NCBI GenBank assembly: GCA_019637615.1
Contig: JAHBVJ010000012.1
Location: 62,001-126,000 of the forward strand
From: Anaerolineae bacterium
GTDB lineage: Bacteria; Chloroflexota; Anaerolineae; Aggregatilineales; UBA2796
DNA length: 64,000 nt
Direction of reading: 5' to 3'
The stretch's first letter is position 1; each line of letters starts with the position of its first letter. Both the position numbers and the translations under genes were made by a program. Shown one piece after another: positions 9,035 to 18,533 of this stretch. Below the pieces are notes generated by a model. That model was not told where the DNA came from and made no database searches. It saw only the letters and a list, made by a program, of their open reading frames with translations.

Positions 9035-9949
9035 TCAATCACGCCCGAACGCGCGGAATGGGTTCACTTGAGTCAGTTGACGGATAGTCACTTGATCCAC
9101 ACCGTGCGCTTGGAGTTTGGGCAAAAACACCTCACACAGGTGGGTATATGGCTTGAGATCGCGACCGGGTGCGGCAGGATCGTACCAACCACGATCATGG
9201 CTCAACAGCAGGTGATTGCCTAACCCTGCCTCAAGCACTCTTAAAATATGCTCGATGAACCACTCGTCCTCCCGGCTACCTATCGAGTCATACTCAATCC
9301 ATGCGCCACGCCGTGCCATTTCAAGGTGCAGGTCGAAATCTGGTTCCGCTTGCGTATGTATCCAGATATAGCGATCAGGGGTGTAGCCCGCCGCCTCGAT
9401 GATATCCAGTTGGTCTTTGACAACGCGCCCACGAATGGTATGGCTGCCTATCACGGCGTTCACGCGCGAAGCCGCCCGTGCCGCTGCCCGTAGTACTTTG
9501 GTCTCGGTTGCTGTGATGCCATCGTCACCAGCACTGACTTTGATCCAACCCGCTTGCACGCCGCTGTGCTCAATCTCTCCCGTCAGCTCACCAGCCATCC
9601 ACTCTTCGAGCGCGCCTTCATTGGCTTCCTGCACCCAAGGCGGAATCCAAGGTTCACGATATACCCCGGTTGGCACAACGACGGGGAATGCGCTTGCCGC
9701 CGATACCGCTTTGTCAAAATCCGCCCGACGACCAACCCCTACCGCGCTGCATTCGACCAATGCGGTGACGCCCTGTGCCTTGATCTTCTCGATTTCAGGT
9801 CGCATCAAGGCGACGACATCCGAGGCTTCCGCCTGTGCATAGCCCGGCTTATCCCACGTGCGCAAATCGACAAAGATATGCTCGTGGGGGAGGATCATGC
9901 CCAGTTCATCGGCGGATTTCGCGCCGAGGGTAGTGATTAGCTGCGCCAT
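9035..9949 (-). CDS. Phosphotriesterase-family amidohydrolase
   Basis: A 304-aa TIM-barrel metal hydrolase of the PTE family. Metal-site motifs occur in order: LPHEHIFVDLRTW (HxH), VECSAVGVGRRAD, GWIKVS with Lys where the bridging carbamylated Lys is usual, VIGSHTIRG, IWIHTQAEPD, and the C-terminal LLLSHDRGWY with the catalytic Asp. Such enzymes often act on lactones or phosphoesters, so the substrate is open. ATG 9949 is preferred over the frame start at 10027 because GAAAGG lies just upstream and family sequence starts at MAQLITTLGA. A perfect 14-bp palindrome (TCGATGCGCATCGA, 9005-9018) lies just past its stop. Confidence 0.87.
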   Translation of the reverse strand: MAQLITTLGAKSADELGMILPHEHIFVDLRTWDKPGYAQAEASDVVALMRPEIEKIKAQGVTALVECSAVGVGRRADFDKAVSAASAFPVVVPTGVYREPWIPPWVQEANEGALEEWMAGELTGEIEHSGVQAGWIKVSAGDDGITATETKVLRAAARAASRVNAVIGSHTIRGRVVKDQLDIIEAAGYTPDRYIWIHTQAEPDFDLHLEMARRGAWIEYDSIGSREDEWFIEHILRVLEAGLGNHLLLSHDRGWYDPAAPGRDLKPYTHLCEVFLPKLQAHGVDQVTIRQLTQVNPFRAFGRD

Positions 9950-10028
9950 AACGACCTTTCTGACACCGTGACTCGCTACATGAATAGCATCGATAGTACC
10001 GAATCTTGAGTGAAAATTGGATGTCATC

Positions 10029-10520
10029 TGGACTGTTCGCCACTTGTGGATTGTCGTTTATTGTCTGTAAATGGGGTAAAAACTATGGTGGTCAGGGCTA
10101 TGTCTGGATAGTCGGCGGCTTCGAACCTGCTACTGGTAAGGCACTTACCTTGTCCACCGCACGACGACGGACGGCTGACTTTATCGCCTTTTTGGACAGC
10201 TTAATGACCGCTTGGCCGGACGGCGATATTGTCCTCATCATGGATAACCTCAGCGTGCATAAAACGCTTGATGTGCGCCTATGGGCACTCGCTCACCAAC
10301 GCGTTCGTTTTCTCTTTCAACCTACTTACGCGCCTTGGCTTAATCTGATTGAACCGTGGTGGAAACGCTTGCGCAACTTAGCCTTGAAGGGTCGCTCTTT
10401 CTCGACTATTCAAGCTGTCACTGACGCCATTGCCCAAGCCACTGCTTTTTGGAATGCGCATTGCTATCCCTATCGTTGGCTAAAACCTGTTTAATCCTGT
10501 ATCTTTTATGAGACAGTCCA
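10029..10520. mobile_element. IS630-like element remnant with short terminal inverted repeats
   Basis: The transposase fragment sits between TGGACTGT (10029-10036) and its reverse complement ACAGTCCA (10513-10520), a perfect 8-bp inverted pair. ATC occurs directly outside both ends. The element is only about 490 bp, roughly half a normal IS630, so it is internally or 5' deleted. The IS630 family usually duplicates TA, so the ATC flanks may be chance and the boundaries are tentative. Confidence 0.4.
10075..10494 (+). pseudogene. IS630-family transposase, C-terminal fragment (DDE_3)
   Basis: The recognisable part begins near GKNYGGQGYVWIVGGFEP and runs through the second catalytic motif IVLIMDNLSVHKT and the third, FLFQPTYAPWLNLIEPWWK, to an in-frame stop at 10494. 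The N-terminal helix-turn-helix half and the first catalytic Asp region are missing. The frame stays open upstream to about 10006, but that part resembles no transposase. Presumed inactive. It lies just upstream of the phosphotriesterase-like gene, in the opposite orientation. Confidence 0.8.
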
Positions 10521-10522
10521 AT

Positions 10523-10567
10523 CAACGTCGGGCGGCGCTACCGACAATAGTAGGTGACTTATCCGAA
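10523..10567. repeat. Dispersed 45-bp intergenic repeat, copy 1
   Basis: Starts CAACGTCGGGCGGCGCTACC and ends near GTGACTTATCCGAA. A related copy lies at 29688-29733, with CAACGTCGGGCG, CTACCGA and AGGTGAC shared, and a shorter match occurs near 29450. It adjoins the IS630 remnant. No coding role is seen. Confidence 0.5.
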
Positions 10568-10579
10568 GTTGAGGTTTAC

Positions 10580-10612
10580 TAAGGACTAAGCACTTAGCAC
10601 TAAGGACTAATT
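10580..10612. repeat. ACTAAGCACTTAG-type short repeat, copy 1
   Basis: Iterates AAGGACTAAGCACTTAGCAC and then TAAGGACTAA. Near-identical wording recurs at 29816-29847 and in part near 30440. It borders the DUF2723 gene stop. Function unknown. Confidence 0.45.
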
Positions 10613-12508
10613 ACACGGCAGTGCTTCGCCTACCTGCGTGATCGTCGTCCCATAATTCTCAAACGTGCCGTTCACCTGCTCGTACATGCCGATGGCGATT
10701 CGTGTGCCGTTCGCCATGCGTGGGAGCGTGTAGTTGTCGTACACCACCTCGCCCGCCGACCATCGTGTCGTTGGATACCACCCATACACGGGGCTGCTGC
10801 TGTCGGCTTGCGCCAGCGGCACGGGACTCTCGGCGTCCAGCAAATGCACGAACACGCTCAGGTTCTTGCTCGGCGTCTGGATTGCCCCCCACGCCGCCGT
10901 CACATGGATCGTGTCGCTCGTGGTACACAGGCTCACCGTCCGCAGCACGATCCCATCAGTGACCGCTATCGTGTCCTTCGTGTTATCAGCGGTCAGTGGC
11001 TCCCGTCGCAGCGCTACCACATCGTCCGCCGCCGAACTCAGATACACGCGCCCGAACTGCCCGTCCCAGTAGTCCAGCCCGAACCGATACAGCACATCTT
11101 TGGAGGTGAACAATTGCTTGCCCTGTGCCGTCAGCGCTTGAACATCCGCCTTGTGCGTGACGATATTCAGATCGGCGTTGGTCTTCGTCACGTACTTGGA
11201 AAACGCCACCGCCGTGTAATTCGGCCCCCACGGCAGCCACAGCACCGCCTGTCCGCCCTCGCGCGGTACGTGCGACGCCAGCGCGATCATCTGCACGCCC
11301 GTCGGATCATGTGTCAGCCCCGTGATGAACGCTCCGCTCATCCCGATCATCGACACGCCGCCGACCACGACGAGGCCAGCCGCCAGCAGAGGCATCCAAC
11401 GCTTGATCGACACCGTTTGTAGGGCATTGTATATCGTCGCCGCGCCCAATCCCGCGCCGAACAGCATCACCATCACGATGGGCATCGCGGTGGCCTGTGG
11501 CATTACCACCCGATGCTGCACAATCAGATACAGGAACGTTGGCAAGACGCACGTAACCGCGATCACCATCTCTCGCCGGAACGGTTTCCCGATCAACGCC
11601 ACGACGCAGCCCGCTACGCACACCAGCGCCAATACGGGCGTTAGCTCCGTCCCGATGATCGCCAGCGTATCCGCGAAATCGCTGATCAGCCCATCGACTC
11701 CGGCAGGCGGCTGCATCAAGAAAGCGGCTTCTGCCCCGCTGAATTCGTGCCAGAAACCCTCCAACGTCGATGGATCGCCGTACACCCAATCCGCGCCAGC
11801 CCGCGCCCTTAACGGCAAATACACATAAGGGAGGAACCCGATCAATCCGATGACCACCGCCATGACGACCGTTGCCACTAATCGCCGTCCTTCCGAGCGC
11901 AGCACGGGCCACACCGCCAGCAGCAGCCCCGGAGCCAGCAGCGCGATCAACCGATGGTGCGCCACCCCAACACCGCCGACCAGCGCCAGCAGGAAGACGC
12001 GTCCGCGTCCTATCTTCGGCGTAGGCCATAGCGCAATCGCCAGCAGCAGCGCCGAGATCGCCAGACTCATGCTGTACACTTCCGCGATCACGTTGTGTAT
12101 CCAGATCGAGCGTGCCAATCCAAGCAGCAGCGTGCAACCCGCCGCGATCTCCGCCCGTCCCGTGAGTCGATTGAGGATCGCGTAGAAGCCCGCCAGCGCC
12201 GCCAAGCCCCACAGCATCGCGTAGATTGCTGGAGCTGTCGCCGCATCCATGCCGATACCACGCAGCACGCTGGTGATGAGGTTGCCGAGGATAGCGAACA
12301 GTGGATAGCCCGTATGGTGGATCGTGCCCCACACGTTGAGCGCGACCTGCATCTCGCCTACGTCATCCATGTACGGGCTGATTTCGCCGCTGGCATCCCG
12401 TCCACCGCTGATCTGCGTCAGCAGCGTAGATCGATAGACGGTCAGGAGGATGACCAGCGTCACTACGAGCAGAACAGCAGCGCGTTGACGCTCCCATACG
12501 CGGCGCAT
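10607..12508 (-). CDS. DUF2723 multi-pass membrane protein (mannosyltransferase-like)
   Basis: A 633-aa polytopic protein with an N-terminal helix (residues 10-27), at least nine more hydrophobic segments to about residue 400 and a soluble C-terminal domain of about 220 residues. The diagnostic stretch DVGEMQVALNVWGTIHHTGY matches the D-GEFQ...HPPGYPLY signature of DUF2723, related to GT-C enzymes and eukaryotic TMEM260 O-mannosyltransferase. It probably uses a lipid-linked sugar to modify exported proteins or glycans, which is inference from the family. The start codon follows the MFS gene stop by one base, so the two are likely co-transcribed. Confidence 0.82.
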   Translation of the reverse strand: MRRVWERQRAAVLLVVTLVILLTVYRSTLLTQISGGRDASGEISPYMDDVGEMQVALNVWGTIHHTGYPLFAILGNLITSVLRGIGMDAATAPAIYAMLWGLAALAGFYAILNRLTGRAEIAAGCTLLLGLARSIWIHNVIAEVYSMSLAISALLLAIALWPTPKIGRGRVFLLALVGGVGVAHHRLIALLAPGLLLAVWPVLRSEGRRLVATVVMAVVIGLIGFLPYVYLPLRARAGADWVYGDPSTLEGFWHEFSGAEAAFLMQPPAGVDGLISDFADTLAIIGTELTPVLALVCVAGCVVALIGKPFRREMVIAVTCVLPTFLYLIVQHRVVMPQATAMPIVMVMLFGAGLGAATIYNALQTVSIKRWMPLLAAGLVVVGGVSMIGMSGAFITGLTHDPTGVQMIALASHVPREGGQAVLWLPWGPNYTAVAFSKYVTKTNADLNIVTHKADVQALTAQGKQLFTSKDVLYRFGLDYWDGQFGRVYLSSAADDVVALRREPLTADNTKDTIAVTDGIVLRTVSLCTTSDTIHVTAAWGAIQTPSKNLSVFVHLLDAESPVPLAQADSSSPVYGWYPTTRWSAGEVVYDNYTLPRMANGTRIAIGMYEQVNGTFENYGTTITQVGEALPCN

Positions 12509-12509
12509 C

Positions 12510-13814
12510 TTACGCTTTTGCCGTGACCGACGCTTCGGCGGCGTCTTCTGTCTCGACGCGGTTATAGCGGAATAGCAGCGACCCTAGAATGCGGAACGCG
12601 CCGGCGATGAACATTACGCCGGGGATGTCGATGGAGATGAATCCCGCCAGCCACGCGCCGATCAGTGGGCACAAGAACGCCATCACGTTGAGCATCGAGT
12701 TATACCAGCTCATGATCACGGCGCGTTCTGCCGGTTCAGCCAAATTTAGCATCGTGTTCATGCTAGACAGGTCAACGCCGGGATGCATGATATTCACGAA
12801 GAAGTTGGTGAACAGGATGATGTTTAGGTTGGGGAACAACCCTACGCTGACCGGAAATATCCATGTGAACAGGGTCGCCGTGCGGATGCCCCACCCGAAC
12901 GAATGCCGCCGCAGCAGCCGTTCCCACATCACATACCCGATGATCACGCCGATGTTGGCGACGGCGCTGTTGACGCCCAGCCATTCATCCGTAGCTTTCA
13001 GATGATTGATGTAATACACATTGAACAGCGATGCCGCTATCGTCAGCCCGATCTGATACACCGCCATGTTCATCAGCATCCGGCGGATCGGCGGCGACAG
13101 GCGAATCGGCTTGTCCTCCGTCAGCGCCTGCACATCCTGAACGCGCAGATTGCGACGGGTCGGGCGGTGCGCGGGGTTAGGCACGCTGATCTTGTTCAGA
13201 TAGTAACTGCTGCCTAGCACGGTCAGCACCCCGAACACATACATCACCTGATAATTGAGGGGGAAAATGCCCTTTTGCGCTTCGAGAAAGTAACCTACCA
13301 CCATCGACATGATCGCCACGCCAATCGCCAGAATGATGCTCCGGCGCGAAAACACGAACGAGCGTCGCTTTTCGGGGATCACGTCCGCCAGCATCGCCTG
13401 AAACCCGTTGGTGAAGAAGATCGCGGGGATGTTTAGCAGCACGATCCAGATCACGAACCATGTCGCTGCTACCTTCTGATCAGCGATCAACAGCGGCAGC
13501 AGTGGCACCAGCAAATATCCCAACCGCATCAGCAGCAGCGCGTTAAAAATCCACGGCTTATGGTTACTGCGGGACTGTAAAAAACGCGCCGATGGGATAC
13601 TGAAGATCGCCGCTACCAGCGCGGGGCCGGACGTCAGCAGGGCGACCACCTCGTTAGATGCGCCCAACCGGATTGCGAACGCCGAGTTGAAACTAACGAT
13701 GGATGCTAATATCGAGGCAAAGGCGATCTCCAAATACAGATACCGAATATTGCGCTCGGTGGTATCTTGCGATGGTCGGAATGTGCGTTGGAGCAGTGCT
13801 GTAAGCATATCCAT
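12510..13814 (-). CDS. Major facilitator superfamily transporter
   Basis: A 434-aa integral membrane protein with about 12 hydrophobic segments split by a charged central loop (about 215-240, PAHRPTRRNLRVQDVQALTE). The loop between helices 2 and 3 reads SARFLQSRSNHKPW, a degenerate form of the MFS G-X-X-X-D-R-X-G-R-K/R motif. The substrate cannot be told. It lies one base upstream of the DUF2723 gene on the same strand. Confidence 0.82.
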   Translation of the reverse strand: MDMLTALLQRTFRPSQDTTERNIRYLYLEIAFASILASIVSFNSAFAIRLGASNEVVALLTSGPALVAAIFSIPSARFLQSRSNHKPWIFNALLLMRLGYLLVPLLPLLIADQKVAATWFVIWIVLLNIPAIFFTNGFQAMLADVIPEKRRSFVFSRRSIILAIGVAIMSMVVGYFLEAQKGIFPLNYQVMYVFGVLTVLGSSYYLNKISVPNPAHRPTRRNLRVQDVQALTEDKPIRLSPPIRRMLMNMAVYQIGLTIAASLFNVYYINHLKATDEWLGVNSAVANIGVIIGYVMWERLLRRHSFGWGIRTATLFTWIFPVSVGLFPNLNIILFTNFFVNIMHPGVDLSSMNTMLNLAEPAERAVIMSWYNSMLNVMAFLCPLIGAWLAGFISIDIPGVMFIAGAFRILGSLLFRYNRVETEDAAEASVTAKA

Positions 13815-13933
13815 CCTGATTTCATGGTCGCCGTGCCGGGGGAACTTTGCCGCGCACTAAATGCTTGGTGCAGTGACGGACGGCAGTTGATACGACTACC
13901 ATCATCCTCGGCCTCGCCTACCTGACTGATATA

Positions 13934-14788
13934 TTACTTATTTGACTGAGTGACCTGTGACTTGATCTCTTCACCCGCCAGCCATGCGACGGGCATGTGC
14001 TCAGTATTATGCGAAATGCCGATATTGCCTAGCTTGTCTAGCATGATAATGCCGCCGTCACCCTGAAAGCGTTCGCTAAACAAACGGATCGCAACGTCGG
14101 CGGCGCTCTGGACGTTGAAGGTCGTCATCAGATCAACCGCGCGGAAGCACAAAAGGGCACGCATGATTCCCTCGCCGAGGCCAGTCGCACTCGCCCCACC
14201 AATACGGCTGTCCGCGTAGCCGCCCGCGCCCGCAATCGGAGAATCGCCCACGCGTCCCGGCATCTTGCCCCGCACGCCGCCCGTCGAAACTGCGCACGCC
14301 ATACGTCCTTGTGCATCGACGGCGACCGCGCCCACCGTATCGGCATGTTTGCCTCTGATCTGGCGCTCGGTCAACAGCGACGCCGGATCGATCAGCGGCA
14401 TTCCTTGCGCTTGAGCGAATCGTTCTGCGCCTACGCCCGCGATGAAGTGGTGCGGCGTCCGCTCCATGATCCACCGTGCCAGCGTGACAGGATGCTCGAT
14501 CCGCCGCACGCCCGCCACCGCGCCGAACGCTTGCGTATCGCCATCCTGTATCAATGCGTCGAGTTCGATCTCGCCATCGGCGTTGATAGTCGCCCCATGC
14601 CCCGCGTTCAAAATAGGCGCGGCTTCGAGCACCAGCACAGCGGCTTCCACCGCGTCCAGCGCCGATCCACCAGCAGTCAGCACAGCTTGCGCACGGGTGA
14701 CGGCATCGCGGCAGGCGGTTTCCGCCAGCGGATATTCCCAGTCCAGAAAGCGACCCGCTCCGCCGTGAACGATTATTCCGATTGGCAC
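13934..14788 (-). CDS. Isoaspartyl peptidase / type 2 L-asparaginase (Ntn hydrolase)
   Basis: A 284-aa Ntn hydrolase that in this family is made as a precursor and cleaves itself to expose a catalytic threonine. That residue is Thr151 in GKHADTVGAVAVD. Supporting motifs are IIVHGGAG at the start, GGSALDAVEAAV, LNAGHGATIN and the substrate-binding block STGGVRGKMPGRVGDSP then IAGAGGYAD. The expected activity is hydrolysis of isoaspartyl dipeptides or asparagine. Length fits the bacterial family. The longer C-terminal insert of plant-type enzymes is absent. Confidence 0.92.
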   Translation of the reverse strand: MPIGIIVHGGAGRFLDWEYPLAETACRDAVTRAQAVLTAGGSALDAVEAAVLVLEAAPILNAGHGATINADGEIELDALIQDGDTQAFGAVAGVRRIEHPVTLARWIMERTPHHFIAGVGAERFAQAQGMPLIDPASLLTERQIRGKHADTVGAVAVDAQGRMACAVSTGGVRGKMPGRVGDSPIAGAGGYADSRIGGASATGLGEGIMRALLCFRAVDLMTTFNVQSAADVAIRLFSERFQGDGGIIMLDKLGNIGISHNTEHMPVAWLAGEEIKSQVTQSNK

Positions 14789-14895
14789 GAAAATCTCCTT
14801 AGTGAAGGGCTAATTGCTAATTTAATCTAGGTCTTCTCAACAATATCAAAAATAAGGGCGGCACGCAGGCCGCCACTCGCAGAACTATGGTCATG

Positions 14896-14912
14896 GGGCG
14901 GGTTGCCCGCCC
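14896..14912 (-). terminator. GC-rich hairpin just after the HU gene
   Basis: Perfect inverted repeat GGGCGGG-TTG-CCCGCCC a few bases past the HU stop. A second GC hairpin (GGCGGC...GCCGCC) lies near 14855-14875. Neither is followed by a clear T-run on the minus strand, so termination is plausible but not certain. Confidence 0.4.
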
Positions 14913-14918
14913 ACGAAC

Positions 14919-15200
14919 TCATTTTTTAGGGTTCACCGCCGCCTTCAACAGCGATCCGGCACTGAAGCTGGGACGTTTGCTCGATGGCAATTCTATCCGC
15001 TGCATGGTGCGTATATTGATGCCCGCGCGTGGTGCCGCCTCGCGGACTTCGAATGCGCCGAACCCCGTCAACGTCACTTTTTCCCCGTCCTTCAATGCTT
15101 CGGTGATGACGGACAGCAGCGTATTCACGACTTTTGCCGTATCTGCCTGCGTCATGCCCGACTCTTTGGCAACACGGGCGATCACTTCTGTCTTCTGCAT
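14919..15200 (-). CDS. HU-family DNA-binding protein
   Basis: A 93-aa histone-like protein. The N-terminal helices (MQKTEVIARVAKESGMTQAD) and the core VTLTGFGAFEVREAAPRAG are standard, and the C-terminal SFSAGSLLKAAV fits the family. The beta-arm is NIRTMQRIELPSSKRP. The intercalating proline found in the RNP motif of most HU proteins is not in its usual place, and the arm reads NIRTMQRI instead. It should bind and bend DNA non-specifically as a dimer. Confidence 0.92.
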   Translation of the reverse strand: MQKTEVIARVAKESGMTQADTAKVVNTLLSVITEALKDGEKVTLTGFGAFEVREAAPRAGINIRTMQRIELPSSKRPSFSAGSLLKAAVNPKK

Positions 15201-15268
15201 AGCTATAACTCCTATCGGCAGATAACGTTTCTGCCAATTATACCGTGCCTAAACCGACGCAGAGCCTA

Positions 15269-17827
15269 CTATCGGATGACTGCGATAGAACCTTCTGGCG
15301 TCTTGCGTACCTCGATCCGCGCGGGGAACAGGTCGAGCAGTTCCTCGATATGTGTGACGATCAAAATCATATCAAAATCCGCGCGGATGGCGTTGATCGC
15401 CTCCACGATGCGTTCCCGTCCGACAGCGTCTTGCGACCCGAATCCCTCATCGATGACCAGCGTTTGCAATCGTCCCCCTGCGCGCCGCGCCAAAAACTGA
15501 CTGAGCGCGATCCGCAGCGCGAAGTTGATTCGGAATCCCTCGCCACCGCTGAACATATCGTAACTGCGCTGACCGAGTTCATCGCTGATCAAGATGTCCA
15601 GCGTCTCTAGCGTACCACCATCTTTGTTAGTACGCTGTGTGTCAAACCGGACAGCCATCCGCCCGTCAGTCATCCGCGTCAGCAGCCGATTCGTGGTTTC
15701 CTCTAGCTCTGGGATCGCGGTTTCGATGATCATCGCGGGCACGCCGTTCTTGCTGAATGCCATCTTGAGGTCATCGTATAGCGCGATCTCCTCGATCAAT
15801 TGGTCGCGCTTTTGCTCCCGTTCAAGGCGGTGTTGTCGCGCTTCACGGATCGCCCGCAGTTTCTGTTCCAATCCGATCTTTTTCTCATCAGCGCCGCGTT
15901 CGGTTTGCCGCAGCATCTTTAATTTTTCGTTGCGTTGGAACGCTTCTTTTTCCTGCTCAATCCAATGCCGGATCGTCTCCTTGATCGTGTCGGCTTGTTT
16001 GCGTTCCTCATCCAGATGAAATTGCTTCTGCTCCACCTGTGCCGAAAGATGCGCGATGTTCACCTCAACGTCAGCCGCGCTCTCTACCGCCGTTTGGAGT
16101 TCGCGCATCTGGGCATCGTATGCCTTTAATTCACCGATCAATGTACGTGCCTGATCATGCAGCGCTTTGTCATAGCCGATCTGCCCGATCTCCTGTTGAA
16201 GTACGGCGACGGTTGACCGCAGTTCGACCGCGAACTGCTCCTCAGCCAACTGCGTCTCAAGGCGTTCAGCGGCTTCAATATCCTCATCCAATCGCCCGCC
16301 CGCCTCTTGCGCTTTGGCGATGCTTTCATGCACGCGGCCCAAGTCCGCCTTGGCTTTGTCCGCTGCCTTCACCAATTTGCCTAGCCGCGCAATCTCAGCA
16401 TCATAGTTGGTGATCTCTTGCTCAAGCTCACTGACTCTAGTCTTATTCGCGCGGAAGGTATCCCCGTAAGTTTTCCCTTCCACTTCCAAGCCGTTGACAT
16501 AATGTTCCCGATGCGAATCATCCACGACCTGTCCGCATGTGGGGCACACTTCCAGCGATTTGACCGTGTCGCGCTTCTTAGCCAGCGCATTCATCTGAGA
16601 GCGCAGCGTTTCATTCGTCGTGTTCAACCGCGTGATTTCGTTGGTTAGAGTGGTCTTGGCATCACGTCGTTCTTCCAATTGGCGTTCATGTGCCTTGGCA
16701 TCCTCGATCTCCGCTTCTGCCACCGCCAACCGCCGCTGTAAATCGGGCAGTTGTGTGTATAACGCCTCGCCCTGCTTGATCCGATCCCGATGGATGCTGA
16801 TCTGCTGCACCAGCTTGGCGCGTTCGCCGTCCAATTGGCGTTGCATCACTGTGAGCTTGCGTTCATGCTCTGCCCGCAAACTCAAGCAGTTGCTCTGCTC
16901 ATCGTTGATCGCCCGTGCCTGCTCAAGCTGCCCGAATGCCGCTTCGATCTCTTCTCGCCGCGCGATCACCGCATTGAACGTCGCCAATCGTTTCTGTTGC
17001 CGCTCCAATTGGCTCTGGTTATCGCTGAGTTCCTGTTCGTACTGTTTGATACGCCGCTGGATCGCCTGAGCTTCATTTTCGGCGGTTTTACGCTGCTTGG
17101 GTGCGTCCGAGATCGCGTCATAATCGGTTTGCGCCGCTTCCACCTCGGCATGGACGCGTTGGCGCTCGGTTTCGGCCTCGGCAAGCTGCTTCAAAATATC
17201 AAGTTCGTTGCCCTCATCGCGCGTCAAAGCCTCAATGCTTGCTTGTTGTGCCGCCAATTCCGCGTTTAGTTCATCGAGCTTGACTTTCGCTTGCTTTTCG
17301 TAGCGCTCCCAACGATCCAGCCCAAGGATGCTGTACAGCAGGTCTTTACGCTTACCGGGCGTTTTAGACGTGAATGAATCCGCCTTGCCCTGCTGCACGA
17401 ATGCGGAGTCTACGAATGTCTCGTAATCCAGCTTTAAAAGCCGATTGATCTTGTCTTGTGTCTCCCGCACGGATTCTGTCAGCGACTGGAACTGCTCGGT
17501 TTGCGCGTCCCAGAAATAGAAGTACAGGGCGCTCTGCCCCGTCTTCCCGCGCTTATATTCTCGCCGCACGCGGTAGAGTCGATCTTCTTGGCGGAAGTCG
17601 AAACTCACGTACATCTCATGCTGCCCAAGATGGATCAGCATATCATCAGCACGGTTCCCCGGTGCGCGTGATCGTCCCCACAGTGCCCACGTCATCGCGT
17701 CCAACAGCGATGATTTGCCCGCGCCATTCGCGCCACTGAGCACTGCTAAATCTAGCCCCTCGAAGGAGAGTTCTACTTTGTTTCGGTAAGCAAGGAAATT
17801 GCGTAATTCAAGCCGGATGGGGAGCAT
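15269..17827 (-). CDS. sbcC: SbcC/Rad50-like SMC ATPase
   Basis: An 852-aa ABC/SMC ATPase. The N-terminal half-site has the Walker A segment LSGANGAGKSSLLDAMTWAL. Two long coiled-coil arms (about 165-420 and 450-690) flank a zinc hook, LEVCPTCGQVVDDSHR, near residue 425. The C-terminal half-site has the signature MFSGGEGFRINFALRIALS and Walker B TLVIDEGFGSQD. With an SbcD/Mre11 nuclease this family processes DNA ends and hairpins. No sbcD lies next to it: the phosphoesterase at 18534 looks like a YfcE/ApaH-type enzyme rather than SbcD, so the partner must be elsewhere. Confidence 0.88.
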   Translation of the reverse strand: MLPIRLELRNFLAYRNKVELSFEGLDLAVLSGANGAGKSSLLDAMTWALWGRSRAPGNRADDMLIHLGQHEMYVSFDFRQEDRLYRVRREYKRGKTGQSALYFYFWDAQTEQFQSLTESVRETQDKINRLLKLDYETFVDSAFVQQGKADSFTSKTPGKRKDLLYSILGLDRWERYEKQAKVKLDELNAELAAQQASIEALTRDEGNELDILKQLAEAETERQRVHAEVEAAQTDYDAISDAPKQRKTAENEAQAIQRRIKQYEQELSDNQSQLERQQKRLATFNAVIARREEIEAAFGQLEQARAINDEQSNCLSLRAEHERKLTVMQRQLDGERAKLVQQISIHRDRIKQGEALYTQLPDLQRRLAVAEAEIEDAKAHERQLEERRDAKTTLTNEITRLNTTNETLRSQMNALAKKRDTVKSLEVCPTCGQVVDDSHREHYVNGLEVEGKTYGDTFRANKTRVSELEQEITNYDAEIARLGKLVKAADKAKADLGRVHESIAKAQEAGGRLDEDIEAAERLETQLAEEQFAVELRSTVAVLQQEIGQIGYDKALHDQARTLIGELKAYDAQMRELQTAVESAADVEVNIAHLSAQVEQKQFHLDEERKQADTIKETIRHWIEQEKEAFQRNEKLKMLRQTERGADEKKIGLEQKLRAIREARQHRLEREQKRDQLIEEIALYDDLKMAFSKNGVPAMIIETAIPELEETTNRLLTRMTDGRMAVRFDTQRTNKDGGTLETLDILISDELGQRSYDMFSGGEGFRINFALRIALSQFLARRAGGRLQTLVIDEGFGSQDAVGRERIVEAINAIRADFDMILIVTHIEELLDLFPARIEVRKTPEGSIAVIR

Positions 17828-17889
17828 AAGCCGCTCTGGATACTATCTGAATACATGGATGTTATCTCAGTTTTGCGCTTTTGCATGTG

Positions 17890-18511
17890 TTAACCGTGCG
17901 GCGCGTTAGTCTCGATCACCCGAAACGTCAAATTGATACGCGCGGCGATGGCTTGCTTGGTCTTTGGCACTTGATGTTTCCAGTGATGTTGAGTCGCGCC
18001 CGCCATGATCAGCAAACTACCGTGCGTTAATTCGATGCTTCGTCGCAGCACCGGATCTGCCTCTGTGTTTAAACTGAAAAGCCCGTGCCGCGCCCAGACT
18101 CAGCGACGCGATCACGGGATTGATGCCTAATTCGGGTTCGTCGTCGCTGTGCCAGCCCACACTGTCGCTGCCATCGCGATAATAATTCAGCAAAACGCTG
18201 TTGAATGTCACACCTGCCACCGCCTCGATCCGCTGCTTAAGCGTGATGAGTGGCATGATCCACGCGTTTGGCTGGACGGTGATGCCGGAATACGAATAAG
18301 TCGTACCCGCATCGCCATACCATGCGGTCAGGCGCGGCAGCGGCACTGGGCCACCCGGCACGCGGATGGTCTCTTGCTTCCAGTTAATCTCGGAAACGAG
18401 GGTGTCGAGGTACGTATCGCTCTCTGCCGCGCTGAGAAAATCGCGGTATAGCGTCACCTGAGCATCGATCATGTCGAGCGATTCACCAATTGGATGAGCC
18501 TCAGCAGACAT
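17890..18511 (-). pseudogene. AlkB-like 2-oxoglutarate/Fe(II) dioxygenase with a +1 frameshift
   Basis: A DNA/RNA alkylation-repair dioxygenase in two frames. Frame one, from ATG 18511 (GAGGAG 8 bases upstream), gives PRLTAWYGD, LNYYRDGSDSVGWHSDDEPE with the iron-binding HxD, and SLGAARAFQFKHR. The match continues in another frame as DPVLRRSIELTHGSLLIMAG, then QHHWKHQVPKT with the second His, and INLTFRVI with the 2OG-binding Arg, to a stop at 17890. One extra G at about 18060 explains the shift. Every catalytic residue survives, so a recent mutation or a sequencing error is likely. Read as given, the protein ends early and lacks the distal His and Arg. Confidence 0.8.
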
Positions 18512-18533
18512 GCGCGTTGTCTCCTCGCACAAG

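Noticed and set aside
11307..12332. 341-codon minus-strand frame inside the DUF2723 gene
   Set aside because: Gly/Arg-rich shadow in another frame of a GC-rich gene; the DUF2723 frame has the family motifs.
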